In this document: positions 1 to 8,214 of the stretch, in pieces
Position numbering within the stretch: position 1 is the first letter of the stretch
How the letters are laid out: the number at the start of each line of letters is the position of its first letter
Source of the DNA: a bacterium
Lineage (GTDB): Bacteria; Gemmatimonadota; Gemmatimonadetes; Gemmatimonadales; Gemmatimonadaceae
Assembly: GCA_902812375.1 (NCBI GenBank)
Contig: CADDZN010000002.1
Span: forward strand, 1 to 33,439
DNA: 33,439 nt
Direction: 5' to 3'
Translations under genes and position numbers: made by a program
Notes under the pieces: generated by a model
Told to the model about the DNA's origin: nothing
Database searches by the model: none
What the model saw: the letters and a program-made list of their open reading frames with translations, nothing else

Positions 1-332
1 ACCGACGGTTCGAGCTGCCACCGGATATCGTTTCCGCCCCAGTTGTACTCGAGCGCCTTTGGAGCGTCCGCTCGCGTCACCTTCGTTTCCGTGACGTGTG
101 GGCTCGGCGCTCCAACTGTGGTGAGCTTGACCGTGGCTCCACGCGTACTGAGACTGCGATCGGCATCGAAGGGCGCCCATTCGCGGAGCTGCGCAGGATC
201 TGTAAGCGCTTTCCAGACTTTTTCGGGCGACTGGCGCAGCTCTCTGACCAGAACGAGCGTCCAGTTCTCTCCGTCCTTCTGTACTCGCGCATCACTGGCG
301 GGGCCCGGCGTGTACTGCTCGCGATCGGTCAT
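1..332 (-). CDS. SRPBCC (AHSA1-like) protein, 3' end cut by window edge
   Basis: The frame opens at an ATG (330-332) and stays open to base 1, so only the first 110 residues or so are present. The N-terminal part matches the Bet v 1-like SRPBCC/AHSA1 fold: a first strand (WTLVLVRELRQSPEKVW), then the helical KALTDPAQLREWAP motif typical of the family. These proteins bind hydrophobic ligands or act as Aha1-like domains; the ligand cannot be told. The start is supported by a strong Shine-Dalgarno (CGAGGAGAAAGAG) just upstream. Its ATG overlaps the arsR stop codon by the ATGA quartet, so the two are translationally coupled. ArsR-SRPBCC pairs are a common arrangement, which suggests the regulator controls its partner. 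The family call is firm; the substrate is unknown. Confidence 0.85.
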   Translation of the reverse strand, partial: MTDREQYTPGPASDARVQKDGENWTLVLVRELRQSPEKVWKALTDPAQLREWAPFDADRSLSTRGATVKLTTVGAPSPHVTETKVTRADAPKALEYNWGGNDIRWQLEPS

Positions 333-673
333 CTCTTTCTCCTCGTTTTTCGTTTGGTTGGTGGCGACCGATCCATTCGGTCGAGGTGGCGCTCGAGCGC
401 ATCGAGGTGAGTGGACCAGAACTGGCGGAAGGGCTCCAGCCAGTCATCGATCTCCTGAAGCGGTTCGGGCTTGAGCCGGTACAGGCGGCGCTGGGCGTCG
501 ACGGTTGCTTCCACAAATCCTGCCTCACGCAGTACTCGTAGATGCTTGGACACGGCCGGCTGCGGCATCCTCAAGCGACGCTCGATCTCTCCAACCGATC
601 GTTGTGACGACGCGAGAAGGCCCAGGATGGCGCGGCGGTTGGGCTCGGCGATGATTTCGAACACCGATTGCAT
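329..673 (-). CDS. ArsR/SmtB-family winged-helix repressor
   Basis: A 114-aa protein starting at MQSVFEIIAEPNRR. It has the classic ArsR layout: an N-terminal helix (IIAEPNRRAILGLL), a helix-turn-helix (VGEIERRLRMPQPAVSKHLRVLREAGFV, recognition helix PAVSKHLRVL) and a wing (VDAQRRLYRL). No cysteine metal-binding motif such as ELCVCD is present, so it belongs with the non-metal ArsR proteins that partner SRPBCC genes. A longer in-frame start 20 codons upstream exists, but it would put the -10 box inside the coding region, so the ATG at 671-673 is preferred. The gene overlaps the SRPBCC start by 4 bases. The -35 box of its promoter contains the stop codon of the upstream DUF2867 gene. Autoregulation through the dyad at 682-697 is inferred. 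Confidence 0.93.
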   Translation of the reverse strand: MQSVFEIIAEPNRRAILGLLASSQRSVGEIERRLRMPQPAVSKHLRVLREAGFVEATVDAQRRLYRLKPEPLQEIDDWLEPFRQFWSTHLDALERHLDRMDRSPPTKRKTRRKR

Positions 674-678
674 GGCTG

Positions 679-708
679 AACATACTGCTGGCGGTATATA
701 CGTGTCAA
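679..708 (-). promoter_or_regulatory. arsR promoter, probably leaderless
   Basis: On the minus strand a perfect -35 TTGACA (703-708) and a -10 TATGTT (679-684) are separated by 18 bp. Only five bases separate the -10 from the arsR ATG at 671-673, so transcription would start at or next to the A of ATG and no ribosome-binding site fits. The upstream DUF2867 stop codon (705-707) lies inside the -35 hexamer. Confidence 0.7.
682..697. promoter_or_regulatory. Dyad operator for the ArsR-type repressor
   Basis: The 16-bp sequence ATACTGCTGGCGGTAT is nearly self-complementary: ATAC/GTAT outer arms and GC/GC inner positions. It fills most of the -35/-10 spacer and overlaps the -10 box. That is where an ArsR dimer would block polymerase. 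The site is seen in the sequence; that ArsR binds it is inferred. Confidence 0.6.
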
Positions 709-1274
709 GGCATGTATTTCTCCAGCCAGGCACGCCGAATCCGGCGAAACATCAACGGATAGAGAATGAAACGCCGAAAGGGCTCGATCATCAGGAGATA
801 CAGGCCCGACACCGGTGACACGCGTCTGACATAGACCGCAAAGTAAAAACGGTAGCCATTCGCGATCGGCGAAAGCGCCACACTGACGTATCCGTGCACC
901 GTCGCATTCCGAATCTCACTCAGTGCCTCGGTCGGGTACTGATAAAGGACGAGGAACGAGCCGATGGTCGTGCCGGGAGTGACCTCTGAGTAACGGCGAT
1001 CTCGCTCAGACAGATGCGACACCAGAGAATCCGCTGGCTGCATCTTGATGCGGTCCCAGCCGAACGCGCGACCGAGGGAATAGCGCAGTCTCCAGAGCGT
1101 CTTTTCAATGGCGCCTGGCTTCGTCGAGGCTTCCAGCGCACGGATGTCAGCGATGGTTCGACCAACACCACCACCGGGAAGATCGACGGTAGATACGTCG
1201 TGAAGGGGCACGCCGCGCAGCAGCTCGTGCGCCCTAAGGGAAAGGCTCAGATACTCAGCCGGCGGAGCACGCAT
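705..1274 (-). CDS. DUF2867 family protein
   Basis: A 189-aa protein that resembles DUF2867, a domain found alone or fused to the C-terminus of SDR-type NAD(P)-binding proteins. Recognisable blocks are the TIADIRALEAS region, the central TPGTTIGSFLVLYQYPTEAL segment and the C-terminal RVSPVSGLYLLMIEPFRRFILYP stretch, where the domain ends in a hydrophobic helix. Its biochemical role is not known. An in-frame stop lies a few codons upstream of the ATG, which fixes the start region; no strong ribosome-binding site is visible. It follows the ABC permease by 35 bp on the same strand and probably belongs to that transcript. Its last codon sits inside the arsR promoter. Confidence 0.8.
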   Translation of the reverse strand: MRAPPAEYLSLSLRAHELLRGVPLHDVSTVDLPGGGVGRTIADIRALEASTKPGAIEKTLWRLRYSLGRAFGWDRIKMQPADSLVSHLSERDRRYSEVTPGTTIGSFLVLYQYPTEALSEIRNATVHGYVSVALSPIANGYRFYFAVYVRRVSPVSGLYLLMIEPFRRFILYPLMFRRIRRAWLEKYMP

Positions 1275-1309
1275 TGGGTGATTTCAGGGCGGTCAGCAGG
1301 AGCTTCCAT

Positions 1310-2065
1310 TCACTCCCAGCGGAATACTTTCGTTGAAATTGCTGTGAATACCGCAAACAAGATCAACAACGCCGCGACATTGACCAAGTGCGCACTCCAG
1401 CCCGATCCATCCCACACCCCATTCATGAGCGCGACCGCGTGCGTAACTGGCAAAACGTACGCGATCGCCTCGAGCCAGTGCGGAAGTCGAGCGACCGGAA
1501 AGAACAATCCCGACAGAGCCAGCATCGGATAAAGCACCAGTGCGCCGATCGGCTGCGCGAATCGCGCCGTCGGCACTAGACTCGCCAGCACAAATCCAAG
1601 TGATAGGATGCTGAACGTGCCTAGCAACACCGCGAGAGTAAAACTGAACACGTTCACTTGCATCACGCCGGGAAAGAGTCGCTTACCGGCAAGAACCAGT
1701 AGTGCCAGGCTGATGACCGTGAAACCGAGCTTCACCACCACCTGCGCACCCATGATCGTTACCGGCGAGAGCGGCGTCGACCGAAGGCGCTTGAGGATTC
1801 CGCCTTCTCTGTAGATCGAGATGATCGCGGTCAATGATTGCACCGCGCTGATCGCGATCAATACTGCTGCGAGGATCGCCGCATTGAACGGCATGTCGAC
1901 GGGCGGCGCGACCGCGGGCTTCCCGAGGCTGAACGCGCGACCCAACGCGATGAACACGAGCAACGGCATAACGAGCGTCCCGACGAAGCCCATTGGCTCG
2001 CGGGTGAAGATCTTGGTCTCGAGCCAGGTGAGCTTCCAGAATCCGCGCAGGAATCGAGGCGTCAT
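1310..2065 (-). CDS. ABC-2 type transporter permease
   Basis: A 251-aa integral membrane protein of the ABC2 membrane family. About six hydrophobic segments are visible, beginning with FVGTLVMPLLVFIALGRAF and ending with VNVAALLILFAVFTAIS. The SIYREGGILKRLRSTPLSP segment is the cytoplasmic coupling motif typical of DrrB/NodJ-like permeases, and the LVLYPMLALSGLFFPVARLP segment is the usual fifth-helix motif. The ATG overlaps the ATPase stop by one base (TGATG), so translation is coupled. The likely role is export of a drug, lipid or polysaccharide; the substrate is not determined by sequence. Confidence 0.93.
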   Translation of the reverse strand: MTPRFLRGFWKLTWLETKIFTREPMGFVGTLVMPLLVFIALGRAFSLGKPAVAPPVDMPFNAAILAAVLIAISAVQSLTAIISIYREGGILKRLRSTPLSPVTIMGAQVVVKLGFTVISLALLVLAGKRLFPGVMQVNVFSFTLAVLLGTFSILSLGFVLASLVPTARFAQPIGALVLYPMLALSGLFFPVARLPHWLEAIAYVLPVTHAVALMNGVWDGSGWSAHLVNVAALLILFAVFTAISTKVFRWE

Positions 2066-2916
2066 CAGTCCCTGATTCCGTGGCCCGTCAATTTCAGAAA
2101 AACATCTTCCAGCGTCGGCATCTCGGTACGAAACCCGCGCACGCGGATACCTTCGCGCGCGATCAGGTTGATCACGTCGGTCACGAAATCATCGCCGGCG
2201 CCGACGATCGTGTACATCGACGCGTTTCCATTCGAGCCCACAACGACTCCAACCCGCGCCATCCGCTGGGCTACGTTCGCGTCGTCGCTGGTAAACACGA
2301 CTGCGCGCTCTGGACAATGCTTATGCACCAGCTCGGCGGGCGTACCGCACTCGATGATCCGACCGTGCTCGATGATCGCTACCCGGTCGCAGAGTTTCTC
2401 AGCCTCTTCCATCAGATGTGTCGTCAGGAACACCGTCGTGCCGCGATCTCTGATTCCAGTGACGAGCGACCAGATCGCGCGCCGCGCCTGCGGATCGAGA
2501 CCAGTTGTGAGCTCGTCGAGGAACACCACTTCGGGCTCGTGAATGAGCGCGAGCGCGATGAACAGCCGCTGCTTCTGCCCGCCCGAGAGCGTCATGAACC
2601 ACGCGTTGCGCTTCGGTTCGAGACCGAGCCGGGCGAGGAGCGCGTCACTATCGACGACGGCGCGATCGTAGAGTGAGCGCCAGAGATCTACTGCTTCCCA
2701 GACCTTGATCCTCTTTTGGAGCTGCGCCTCCTGGTGCTGCACGCCGATGCGCTGCCGGAGCGCATGTGCATCGCGACGCGGGTCGAGGCCAAGCACCTTG
2801 ATAGTTCCTTTGTCCGGAACGCGATTGCCCTCGACGCATTCCATTGTCGTCGTTTTGCCGGCGCCGTTCGGGCCTATCAGGCCAAAGATCTCGCCCTCGA
2901 AAACTTCGAGTGACAC
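2065..2916 (-). CDS. ABC-2 transporter ATP-binding protein
   Basis: From the GTG at 2914-2916 the protein is 283 aa. It shows a Walker A (GPNGAGKT, residues 15-22), Q-loop (QHQEAQL), signature (LSGGQKQR), Walker B with catalytic Glu (VVFLDEL) and the H-loop His (LTTHLMEEAE), followed by the C-terminal extension common in DrrA-like subunits. The open frame continues upstream to about 3024 and encodes the first strand and A-loop of the domain (ITVSNLGKRYGDTVAVDD) without any ATG, GTG or TTG. The real start is therefore probably a rare codon (CTG at 2982, or GTC/ATC at 2973/2970). It is co-transcribed with the kinase upstream and the permease downstream. The family call is firm; the start is uncertain. 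Confidence 0.92.
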   Translation of the reverse strand: MSLEVFEGEIFGLIGPNGAGKTTTMECVEGNRVPDKGTIKVLGLDPRRDAHALRQRIGVQHQEAQLQKRIKVWEAVDLWRSLYDRAVVDSDALLARLGLEPKRNAWFMTLSGGQKQRLFIALALIHEPEVVFLDELTTGLDPQARRAIWSLVTGIRDRGTTVFLTTHLMEEAEKLCDRVAIIEHGRIIECGTPAELVHKHCPERAVVFTSDDANVAQRMARVGVVVGSNGNASMYTIVGAGDDFVTDVINLIAREGIRVRGFRTEMPTLEDVFLKLTGHGIRD

Positions 2917-3007
2917 ATCATCGACGGCGACTGTGTCTCCATAGCGCTTGCCGAGGTTGGAGACGGTGATGACGGGGAGCAGGACGAATCCGGTTTGCGG
3001 CGTTGCG

Positions 3008-4630
3008 TCAGACCCGCGCGAACGTTAGGTCCAAGCCTCGAACGGCGTCTGCAGTTGCGCCGCGATGTCCCTTCCACCATTCACTTGCCTGCTTCTCCCC
3101 CCATGCCTCTGTAGGTACCCAGCTCAAAGCATCCGAGAACTCCTTCGCGGATTGGGGACGATCGTTCGGATCCTTCGCGAGAGCCTTGATGATCAACCGG
3201 TCGAGCGCAGGTGGGATTGATTGCGTCGTGCGCTGGGAAGGCGGGACAGGTTCGGCCTGCAGATGCTTGGCGATCAGATTGATCGCTTTGTCGCCGCCAA
3301 ACACGAGCTCTCCAGTCAGGAGAAAATACGCGACGCAACCCAACGCGTAGATGTCCGTGCGTGCATCCACTGTCTCGCCGAGCGCCATCTCGGGCGACAT
3401 GTAAGCCGGAGTTCCGATCGCCATCTGGCCGGGAATAGTTGCAAGAGCTTCCTGCGGAGCGACGTCCGTGACCGCCTTCACGAGTCCAAAATCCATGACC
3501 TTGACGAAGTCGTGTTTTCGGCCAACGCGTCCCACATGGATGTTCGCGGGCTTGATGTCGCGGTGCACCAATCCATAACTGTGCGCCTCGTCCAGTGAAT
3601 CACACACCTGTCGCAGGATGTACGTGACACGCCCCGGAGAGAGCGGACCCTTTTGCTGAACGAGCGTCTCGAGGTCCATCCCGTCGAGATACTCCATCAC
3701 GAGGTACAGAGTATTGTCGGCGGTCACGCCGAAGTCGTACAGCTCCACCGTGTGCTCCGACCGAAGGTTTGCCGCCGCCTCTGCTTCTCGGCGAAAACGC
3801 GTGATGGCGAGCCGCGCTGTCTCTTCGTCCGCTGCGCCGAGCATCTCTGGCCGAATGAGTTTTATTGCGGCTGGACGAGCGAGCATGCGGTGCTTCGCTT
3901 TGTAGACTTCTCCCATTCCTCCGCGACCCAACAGCTCGCCGAGTTGATAGCTGCCCATCTCGCGGGCCTTCGTCACCTGCTGGCCGAGTCGGGTAACAAC
4001 GTGAGAGATCAGGACCGCAGCGCCGACCAGGATGAAGTCGGGGTAGTGCATGAGCAGCGCACCAATCGGTGGACCGAAATCCCAATGTCCCTGCGCGCGG
4101 GCGATCAGCATTGCGATTGGGTTCATAGATGCGGCAACGACTCCAACAGCCAACATCTTGAGTGGCGGAGTAGGAACGATTGCGGCGAACATCAGCAGCA
4201 GAGCGCCGACCCACGAGATCTGAGTAGTGAGCTGGTATTCTTTTGGTACATCGCCGACGTGCCACAGAATACCAAGCGCCAGCGAGCTCAGGATCAGGTA
4301 GCCGAGGCCGATGTCCAGAATCGTCTTCGGCTCGCGCCGACTCCGGCGCGTGTACGCGAAGAGTGCGAGCGACACGAGCACCATCACTACCGCAATGCCG
4401 TCGGTAGTGTCGAAAACTGCCCACGGAACGTTGTTCGCTGAGAGTGCGCCTGCTAAGTGACCGGTGACAGTGCCAATTATCCACAGGGCCGCGAACAGCA
4501 GCGCCAGGATCCCCAGCCTCAGCGAGGCCTCGCGCAGCAAATCTTCTGGAATCTCCTGTCTTCCGCCGGAGCGGCGTCCGCCGGACGGCGTCGAAGTCGG
4601 CGACGGAGCAATCAACTTCGCTAGCGACAT
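3008..4630 (-). CDS. Membrane-anchored Ser/Thr protein kinase
   Basis: A 540-aa protein with an N-terminal membrane part of about six helices (roughly residues 36-214) and a C-terminal Hanks-type kinase domain from about residue 228. Visible kinase motifs are the glycine loop (GRGGMGEVYKA, 235-245), catalytic Lys257 (AAIKLI), HRDIKPAN (356-363, catalytic Asp358), DFG (380-382) and GTPAYMSPE in the activation segment. All catalytic residues are intact, so it should be active. In most bacterial PknB-like kinases the order is reversed, with the kinase domain first and a single helix after it; here the membrane sensor is N-terminal. No extracellular PASTA domain is present. The gene leads into the ABC transporter genes on the same strand. 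Confidence 0.95.
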   Translation of the reverse strand: MSLAKLIAPSPTSTPSGGRRSGGRQEIPEDLLREASLRLGILALLFAALWIIGTVTGHLAGALSANNVPWAVFDTTDGIAVVMVLVSLALFAYTRRSRREPKTILDIGLGYLILSSLALGILWHVGDVPKEYQLTTQISWVGALLLMFAAIVPTPPLKMLAVGVVAASMNPIAMLIARAQGHWDFGPPIGALLMHYPDFILVGAAVLISHVVTRLGQQVTKAREMGSYQLGELLGRGGMGEVYKAKHRMLARPAAIKLIRPEMLGAADEETARLAITRFRREAEAAANLRSEHTVELYDFGVTADNTLYLVMEYLDGMDLETLVQQKGPLSPGRVTYILRQVCDSLDEAHSYGLVHRDIKPANIHVGRVGRKHDFVKVMDFGLVKAVTDVAPQEALATIPGQMAIGTPAYMSPEMALGETVDARTDIYALGCVAYFLLTGELVFGGDKAINLIAKHLQAEPVPPSQRTTQSIPPALDRLIIKALAKDPNDRPQSAKEFSDALSWVPTEAWGEKQASEWWKGHRGATADAVRGLDLTFARV

Positions 4631-4782
4631 AACTCTATAGTTTGGCGTTCAGGTGACATCACCCGCCAAATGGGCAGGCGCCAGCTACAATGCGAGCGAA
4701 GCTCGCCAATAGCAACACGTAAGTTTGCGGCGCAGGTCCAATCGACCGACACCGTGCGCGCGGGAACGAACGGCCCAGCTTT

Positions 4783-6186
4783 CTACTCTGCGAGGATTGT
4801 GGGCGGGCCCAAGGTCCGGCCTGCAACCGCGCTTTCTTTGCCGAGCACCCGCCGCACGAATTCCGGCCACCAGTTGGTCTGCGCATCACGAAATTTGTAA
4901 GCATCCAGCGCCGCCCAGGTGCGTTCATGGATCGCCCGGCCCAACTCGATCGCCTCGGCGCGACTTATACCCTCACGTTTGAGAGCACGGCGTCCGATCT
5001 GAGCGTGCAAAACTTCGTCGGCCCAGTCGTAGTCGTGAAAGTGCTCTGACAAGTCATCGCCCGCGGCAACCGCGGTCTCGTACTCGAAGCGCTTCCCGGT
5101 GTCGGCTGGCATCAGGGATTGCTCGATAGCGTAGAGAAGTATCTGCCGCTCCTCGGGCGTGGCGTGCAGGTTGAGCCGCAGCGAGAAGCCCACGTTGAGA
5201 GGTATTTGTGTCCAGTCGACAGCGCGGTCATTGAGAGCAACGGTGCCCATCATTGCATGCCGTGCTTCGTCCCAGAGCTGCCGCGAGTAGTCGTGATAGA
5301 ATTCCCACGGTTGGTCGCTGCGCTCGAACATGAACGAAGACATCACCTCCACGACGTCCATCTCGAGGGTGCGCTTGCAGAGAAGAGCCAGGTTTCGTTC
5401 GTCAGCGGGCACGGCCGGATCGTTGTAGACGACGTGCGGCGGGAATTCAAAGTTGTACAGCCCCTTGAACCGCTCGTCACGTTGCGGAGCGAAATCTGGC
5501 TGGAACGGCTCGCTCGCGCGTGGCCGGGGAAGCGGTGCCTCGACGTTGCGGATTATCACACCGCGACGTCCGTCGCCTTCGGCCAGCGATATACTTGGAT
5601 CACCGGCGATACCGCGCGCGGCGTCGAGATAACGCTCGAGGTGGTCACTCCATTCTGCGCGAAGCCCCGTTTGCGCCCGATCCGAAGTGAGCTTCTCGAG
5701 CGCGGCGGTTCCCCACTCGATCGCTTCGGTGACCTCGAGCAGGGCGAACCGCATGAATCGGCGCGTCGGATGGTCGACCAGCGGATTCGTTTTGTGCACA
5801 TGGTGTGAGTAGGCGTCGCGCAGCGCCGGCAATGCCACTGCGTAGATGCCCGTCAGCAGCTCGATGGTATTGCGGGAGCGCAGCAACTCCTCCAGGAAAG
5901 CATCGAGCGCGTCATCCGGCGGCTCGTCCAACGGCGGCGCGGGATGACGCATCTCGGTGATCCTCTTTCGCAACCAGTCGGCGTGCTCAGCGGCATACCA
6001 TTGATGGAGAGCCAGAGCGCATTTGACTTCCCACTCCGGCGTGTGACTCAGATGCGCAAGCATCACGTCCATCACGCGACGTTCGGCCCAATGAATTCGG
6101 ATAAGACGCCTTACATTCTCGTCCACGGAGTAGCCGATACGAGCGGCATCCTCATAAGTGGCGATCCCTGCGAGAGGAGCACACAT
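4783..6186 (-). CDS. Ferritin-like (diiron candidate) protein of unknown function
   Basis: A 467-aa soluble, helix-rich protein without a signal peptide. Two repeated helical halves carry possible iron ligands: an early LHQWYAAEHADW segment, a LLEVTEAIEW helix, a DEARHAMMG motif (the EXXH pattern of ferritin-like diiron sites) and a late DWADEVLHAQIGRRAL helix with another E..H pair. This matches the ferritin-like superfamily (DUF455-like architectures), but I cannot assign a reaction. It is much longer than a single four-helix bundle (about 170 aa), so a duplicated or extended fold is likely. Neighbours are a kinase gene 150 bp downstream and a TauE/SafE permease 50 bp away, all on the minus strand; no functional link is evident. 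Confidence 0.75.
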   Translation of the reverse strand: MCAPLAGIATYEDAARIGYSVDENVRRLIRIHWAERRVMDVMLAHLSHTPEWEVKCALALHQWYAAEHADWLRKRITEMRHPAPPLDEPPDDALDAFLEELLRSRNTIELLTGIYAVALPALRDAYSHHVHKTNPLVDHPTRRFMRFALLEVTEAIEWGTAALEKLTSDRAQTGLRAEWSDHLERYLDAARGIAGDPSISLAEGDGRRGVIIRNVEAPLPRPRASEPFQPDFAPQRDERFKGLYNFEFPPHVVYNDPAVPADERNLALLCKRTLEMDVVEVMSSFMFERSDQPWEFYHDYSRQLWDEARHAMMGTVALNDRAVDWTQIPLNVGFSLRLNLHATPEERQILLYAIEQSLMPADTGKRFEYETAVAAGDDLSEHFHDYDWADEVLHAQIGRRALKREGISRAEAIELGRAIHERTWAALDAYKFRDAQTNWWPEFVRRVLGKESAVAGRTLGPPTILAE

Positions 6187-6236
6187 AGCTGGAATTGCCC
6201 TCGGCTATTTGCGGTTTTTGTCTGCCATCCCTCTTC

Positions 6237-6971
6237 CTACCCGCGATACGCTGAGAATAACATGGCGCCGCGAAGTACCGCGAGAAGGATCGCGACAGTC
6301 CGGCGAAACGTGTTCGTGCGGAGCTTCGGAAGGACGCGCGTGCCTACCACAGTTCCAATCACTACACCAGCGGTAGCGACCGCGAGTGTCGGCCAGAGCG
6401 CTGCGATCTCTCGACCCTCTGTTGTGAGATATACAGGCATCCGGGCGCCATCGACAATGAGTGCGACCGTCGTGGCCGTTGCCACAAACGCGGTTGGTGA
6501 CACCCTGTAGGCAAGAAGCCCTGCCGTTCGAATACTGCCCTGATTTCCGACGAGCCCTCCGAGAAAGCCGGAAATCGCACCTGCCACCCAGCCGAAACTG
6601 CGACCCCAATTCACTCGCCGTATCCAGCCAGTCAGCTCCGCCATTGCGGTGAAGAGCAACAATAGACCGAAGACGATAACAAGACCCCGACTATCGAAAG
6701 CTCCATGCGTCAGGGCACCGGCCAGTCCGCCAACCGCGCTCGGAATCCCGAACTGAAGGAGCAGGCTGCGATCGACATCTGCTCGCATGGTCCAGAAGCG
6801 CAGCGCCGTCCCGACAAGGTGAGGCACCGACACCGCTGCGATTGCGAGGCGGGCGTCGACCTGAAGGGCGATGATCGGCGTCAGAAGGCTGCCGATGCCA
6901 AAGCCCGACACCGCAGCCACAAGCCCCGCGATCACACCCGTAATTGCCACCACGATCATGCTGAGAACCAT
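6237..6971 (-). CDS. TSUP family (TauE/SafE) membrane permease
   Basis: A 244-aa hydrophobic protein with about eight membrane segments in two halves, each starting with a glycine-rich motif: GVIAGLVAAVSGFGIGSLLTP in the first and GAISGFLGGLVGNQGSIRTAG in the second. These are the repeats of the TauE/SafE/TSUP family, which exports small organic or inorganic sulfur compounds. An open frame continues 34 codons further upstream, but that part is polar and unlike the family, so the ATG at 6969-6971 (or 6957-6959) is preferred. No clear ribosome-binding site is seen. Substrate is unassigned. Confidence 0.88.
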   Translation of the reverse strand: MVLSMIVVAITGVIAGLVAAVSGFGIGSLLTPIIALQVDARLAIAAVSVPHLVGTALRFWTMRADVDRSLLLQFGIPSAVGGLAGALTHGAFDSRGLVIVFGLLLLFTAMAELTGWIRRVNWGRSFGWVAGAISGFLGGLVGNQGSIRTAGLLAYRVSPTAFVATATTVALIVDGARMPVYLTTEGREIAALWPTLAVATAGVVIGTVVGTRVLPKLRTNTFRRTVAILLAVLRGAMLFSAYRG

Positions 6972-7114
6972 TGTCGAGTAGATCAAACGGACTAAAGGTG
7001 GTTGATTGCTGTGAGTAGGGGAGAATCTTAGCTGGATCAAAACGTGCGGCGGCACTCCGCACCAGGAGAGCATAGAATGCAGAAGCGAAAACTTGGAAAG
7101 AGCGGACTCGAGGC

Positions 7115-7699
7115 ATGAACGAGCTGGCCCCTGCAGGATTGTCGGGCTGGGACAACTTTTACGTCATCGTCGGATCCTCGGGCGCGGCGCTGATCGGATT
7201 GCAGTTCGTCGTGATCACGCTCATCACCGAGTCACGCCGCCGCACGACGCCCGCAACGCTTGGCGCCTTCGGCACACCGACCGTCGTCCATCTCGCGGGG
7301 GCGTTAGTCATCTCGGCCATCATGAGCGCGCCCTGGCGGTCGCTCTTGCCACTGTCGATTGTGCTCGCGGTGGGCGGGGTCGCGGGACTGGGGTATTGCG
7401 CACTCGTAATCAAGCAGGCCCGGACTCAGACGGTCTATCAGCCGGTGTGGGAAGATTGGCTCTTTCACATGATCCTGCCGACGTGCGCGTACACTGCGAT
7501 AACAATCTCCGCGGTGTTCCTGCACACCGATGGTCACGCGGTTGCTTTCGTGATCGCCGCCGCTGCGCTCGCGCTCCTTCTCATCGCGATCCACAATGCC
7601 TGGGATACGGTGACGTATATCGTCGTCGCGGACACTGATTCCGGAGAGGCGAACGATGATCCGCCTGATGACGCGCACGTGCGCTCTGGCGTCGAGTGA
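7115..7699 (+). CDS. Membrane protein of unknown function
   Basis: A 194-aa protein with about five hydrophobic segments, for example VIVGSSGAALIGLQFVVITL, VHLAGALVISAIMSAP and AFVIAAAALALLLIAI, and an acidic C-terminal tail (DTDSGEANDDPPDD). I do not recognise a named family. The first segment with its polar GWDNFYVIVGSSGAALIGLQ motif is of a type seen in uncharacterised bacterial membrane proteins. Its stop codon overlaps the start of the GNAT gene (GTGA), so the two are translationally coupled and open a plus-strand run of genes. Confidence 0.82.
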   Translation: MNELAPAGLSGWDNFYVIVGSSGAALIGLQFVVITLITESRRRTTPATLGAFGTPTVVHLAGALVISAIMSAPWRSLLPLSIVLAVGGVAGLGYCALVIKQARTQTVYQPVWEDWLFHMILPTCAYTAITISAVFLHTDGHAVAFVIAAAALALLLIAIHNAWDTVTYIVVADTDSGEANDDPPDDAHVRSGVE

Positions 7700-8190
7700 A
7701 GGGCGCGCCAGTCGACAGCATTCGCCAAGCGACGCCCGCGGACATGGCCGCAATTGGTAAACTTGGCGCGCTGCTGGTGCGCGCGCACCACGACTTCGAT
7801 CCGAAGCGGTTCATCGCGGCCACGCCGCAGACCGCACGCGGATACGGATCGTTTCTGGGAACGCAGCTCGACAACCCGGACGTTATCGTCCTCGTGGCTG
7901 AGCGAGGCGGCGAAGTCATTGGCTACACCTACTCCGGCGTCGAGGGAACGGACTACATGGAGCTCCGCGGACCCGCCGGTGTTGTGTACGATATCGTTGT
8001 CGATCCTGCACATCGCGGGCGGGGAGTTGGTCGGATGCTCATGGAGGCAACTCTCCAGGCTCTCAAGGCGCGCGGATCACCTCAGGTCGTGCTCTCGACA
8101 GCCGAGCGCAACGAGCCAGCGCAACGACTATTCGAGCGCGTTGGGTTTCGTCGCACGATGATCGAGATGACTCGCGAGCTCGACGACTAG
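7696..8190 (+). CDS. GNAT family N-acetyltransferase
   Basis: A 164-aa acyltransferase of the GNAT superfamily, which transfers acetyl from acetyl-CoA to an amine. It begins with SIRQATPADMAAIGKL (strand 1 and helix 1), has the acetyl-CoA pyrophosphate-binding motif A in DIVVDPAHRGRGVGRMLM (R-G-x-G-x-G pattern) and a typical C-terminal STAERNEPAQRLFERVGF segment. The start is a GTG that overlaps the stop of the membrane protein gene. The N-acceptor is unknown. The next gene starts 24 bp downstream. Confidence 0.92.
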   Translation: MKGAPVDSIRQATPADMAAIGKLGALLVRAHHDFDPKRFIAATPQTARGYGSFLGTQLDNPDVIVLVAERGGEVIGYTYSGVEGTDYMELRGPAGVVYDIVVDPAHRGRGVGRMLMEATLQALKARGSPQVVLSTAERNEPAQRLFERVGFRRTMIEMTRELDD

Positions 8191-8214
8191 CCGAGCAGGC
8201 AAAGGAGAGAAAAA

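Noticed and set aside
3021-3030. GTTAGGT sequence near the kinase end
   Set aside because: It resembles an attC core, but it is alone and inside the kinase gene.
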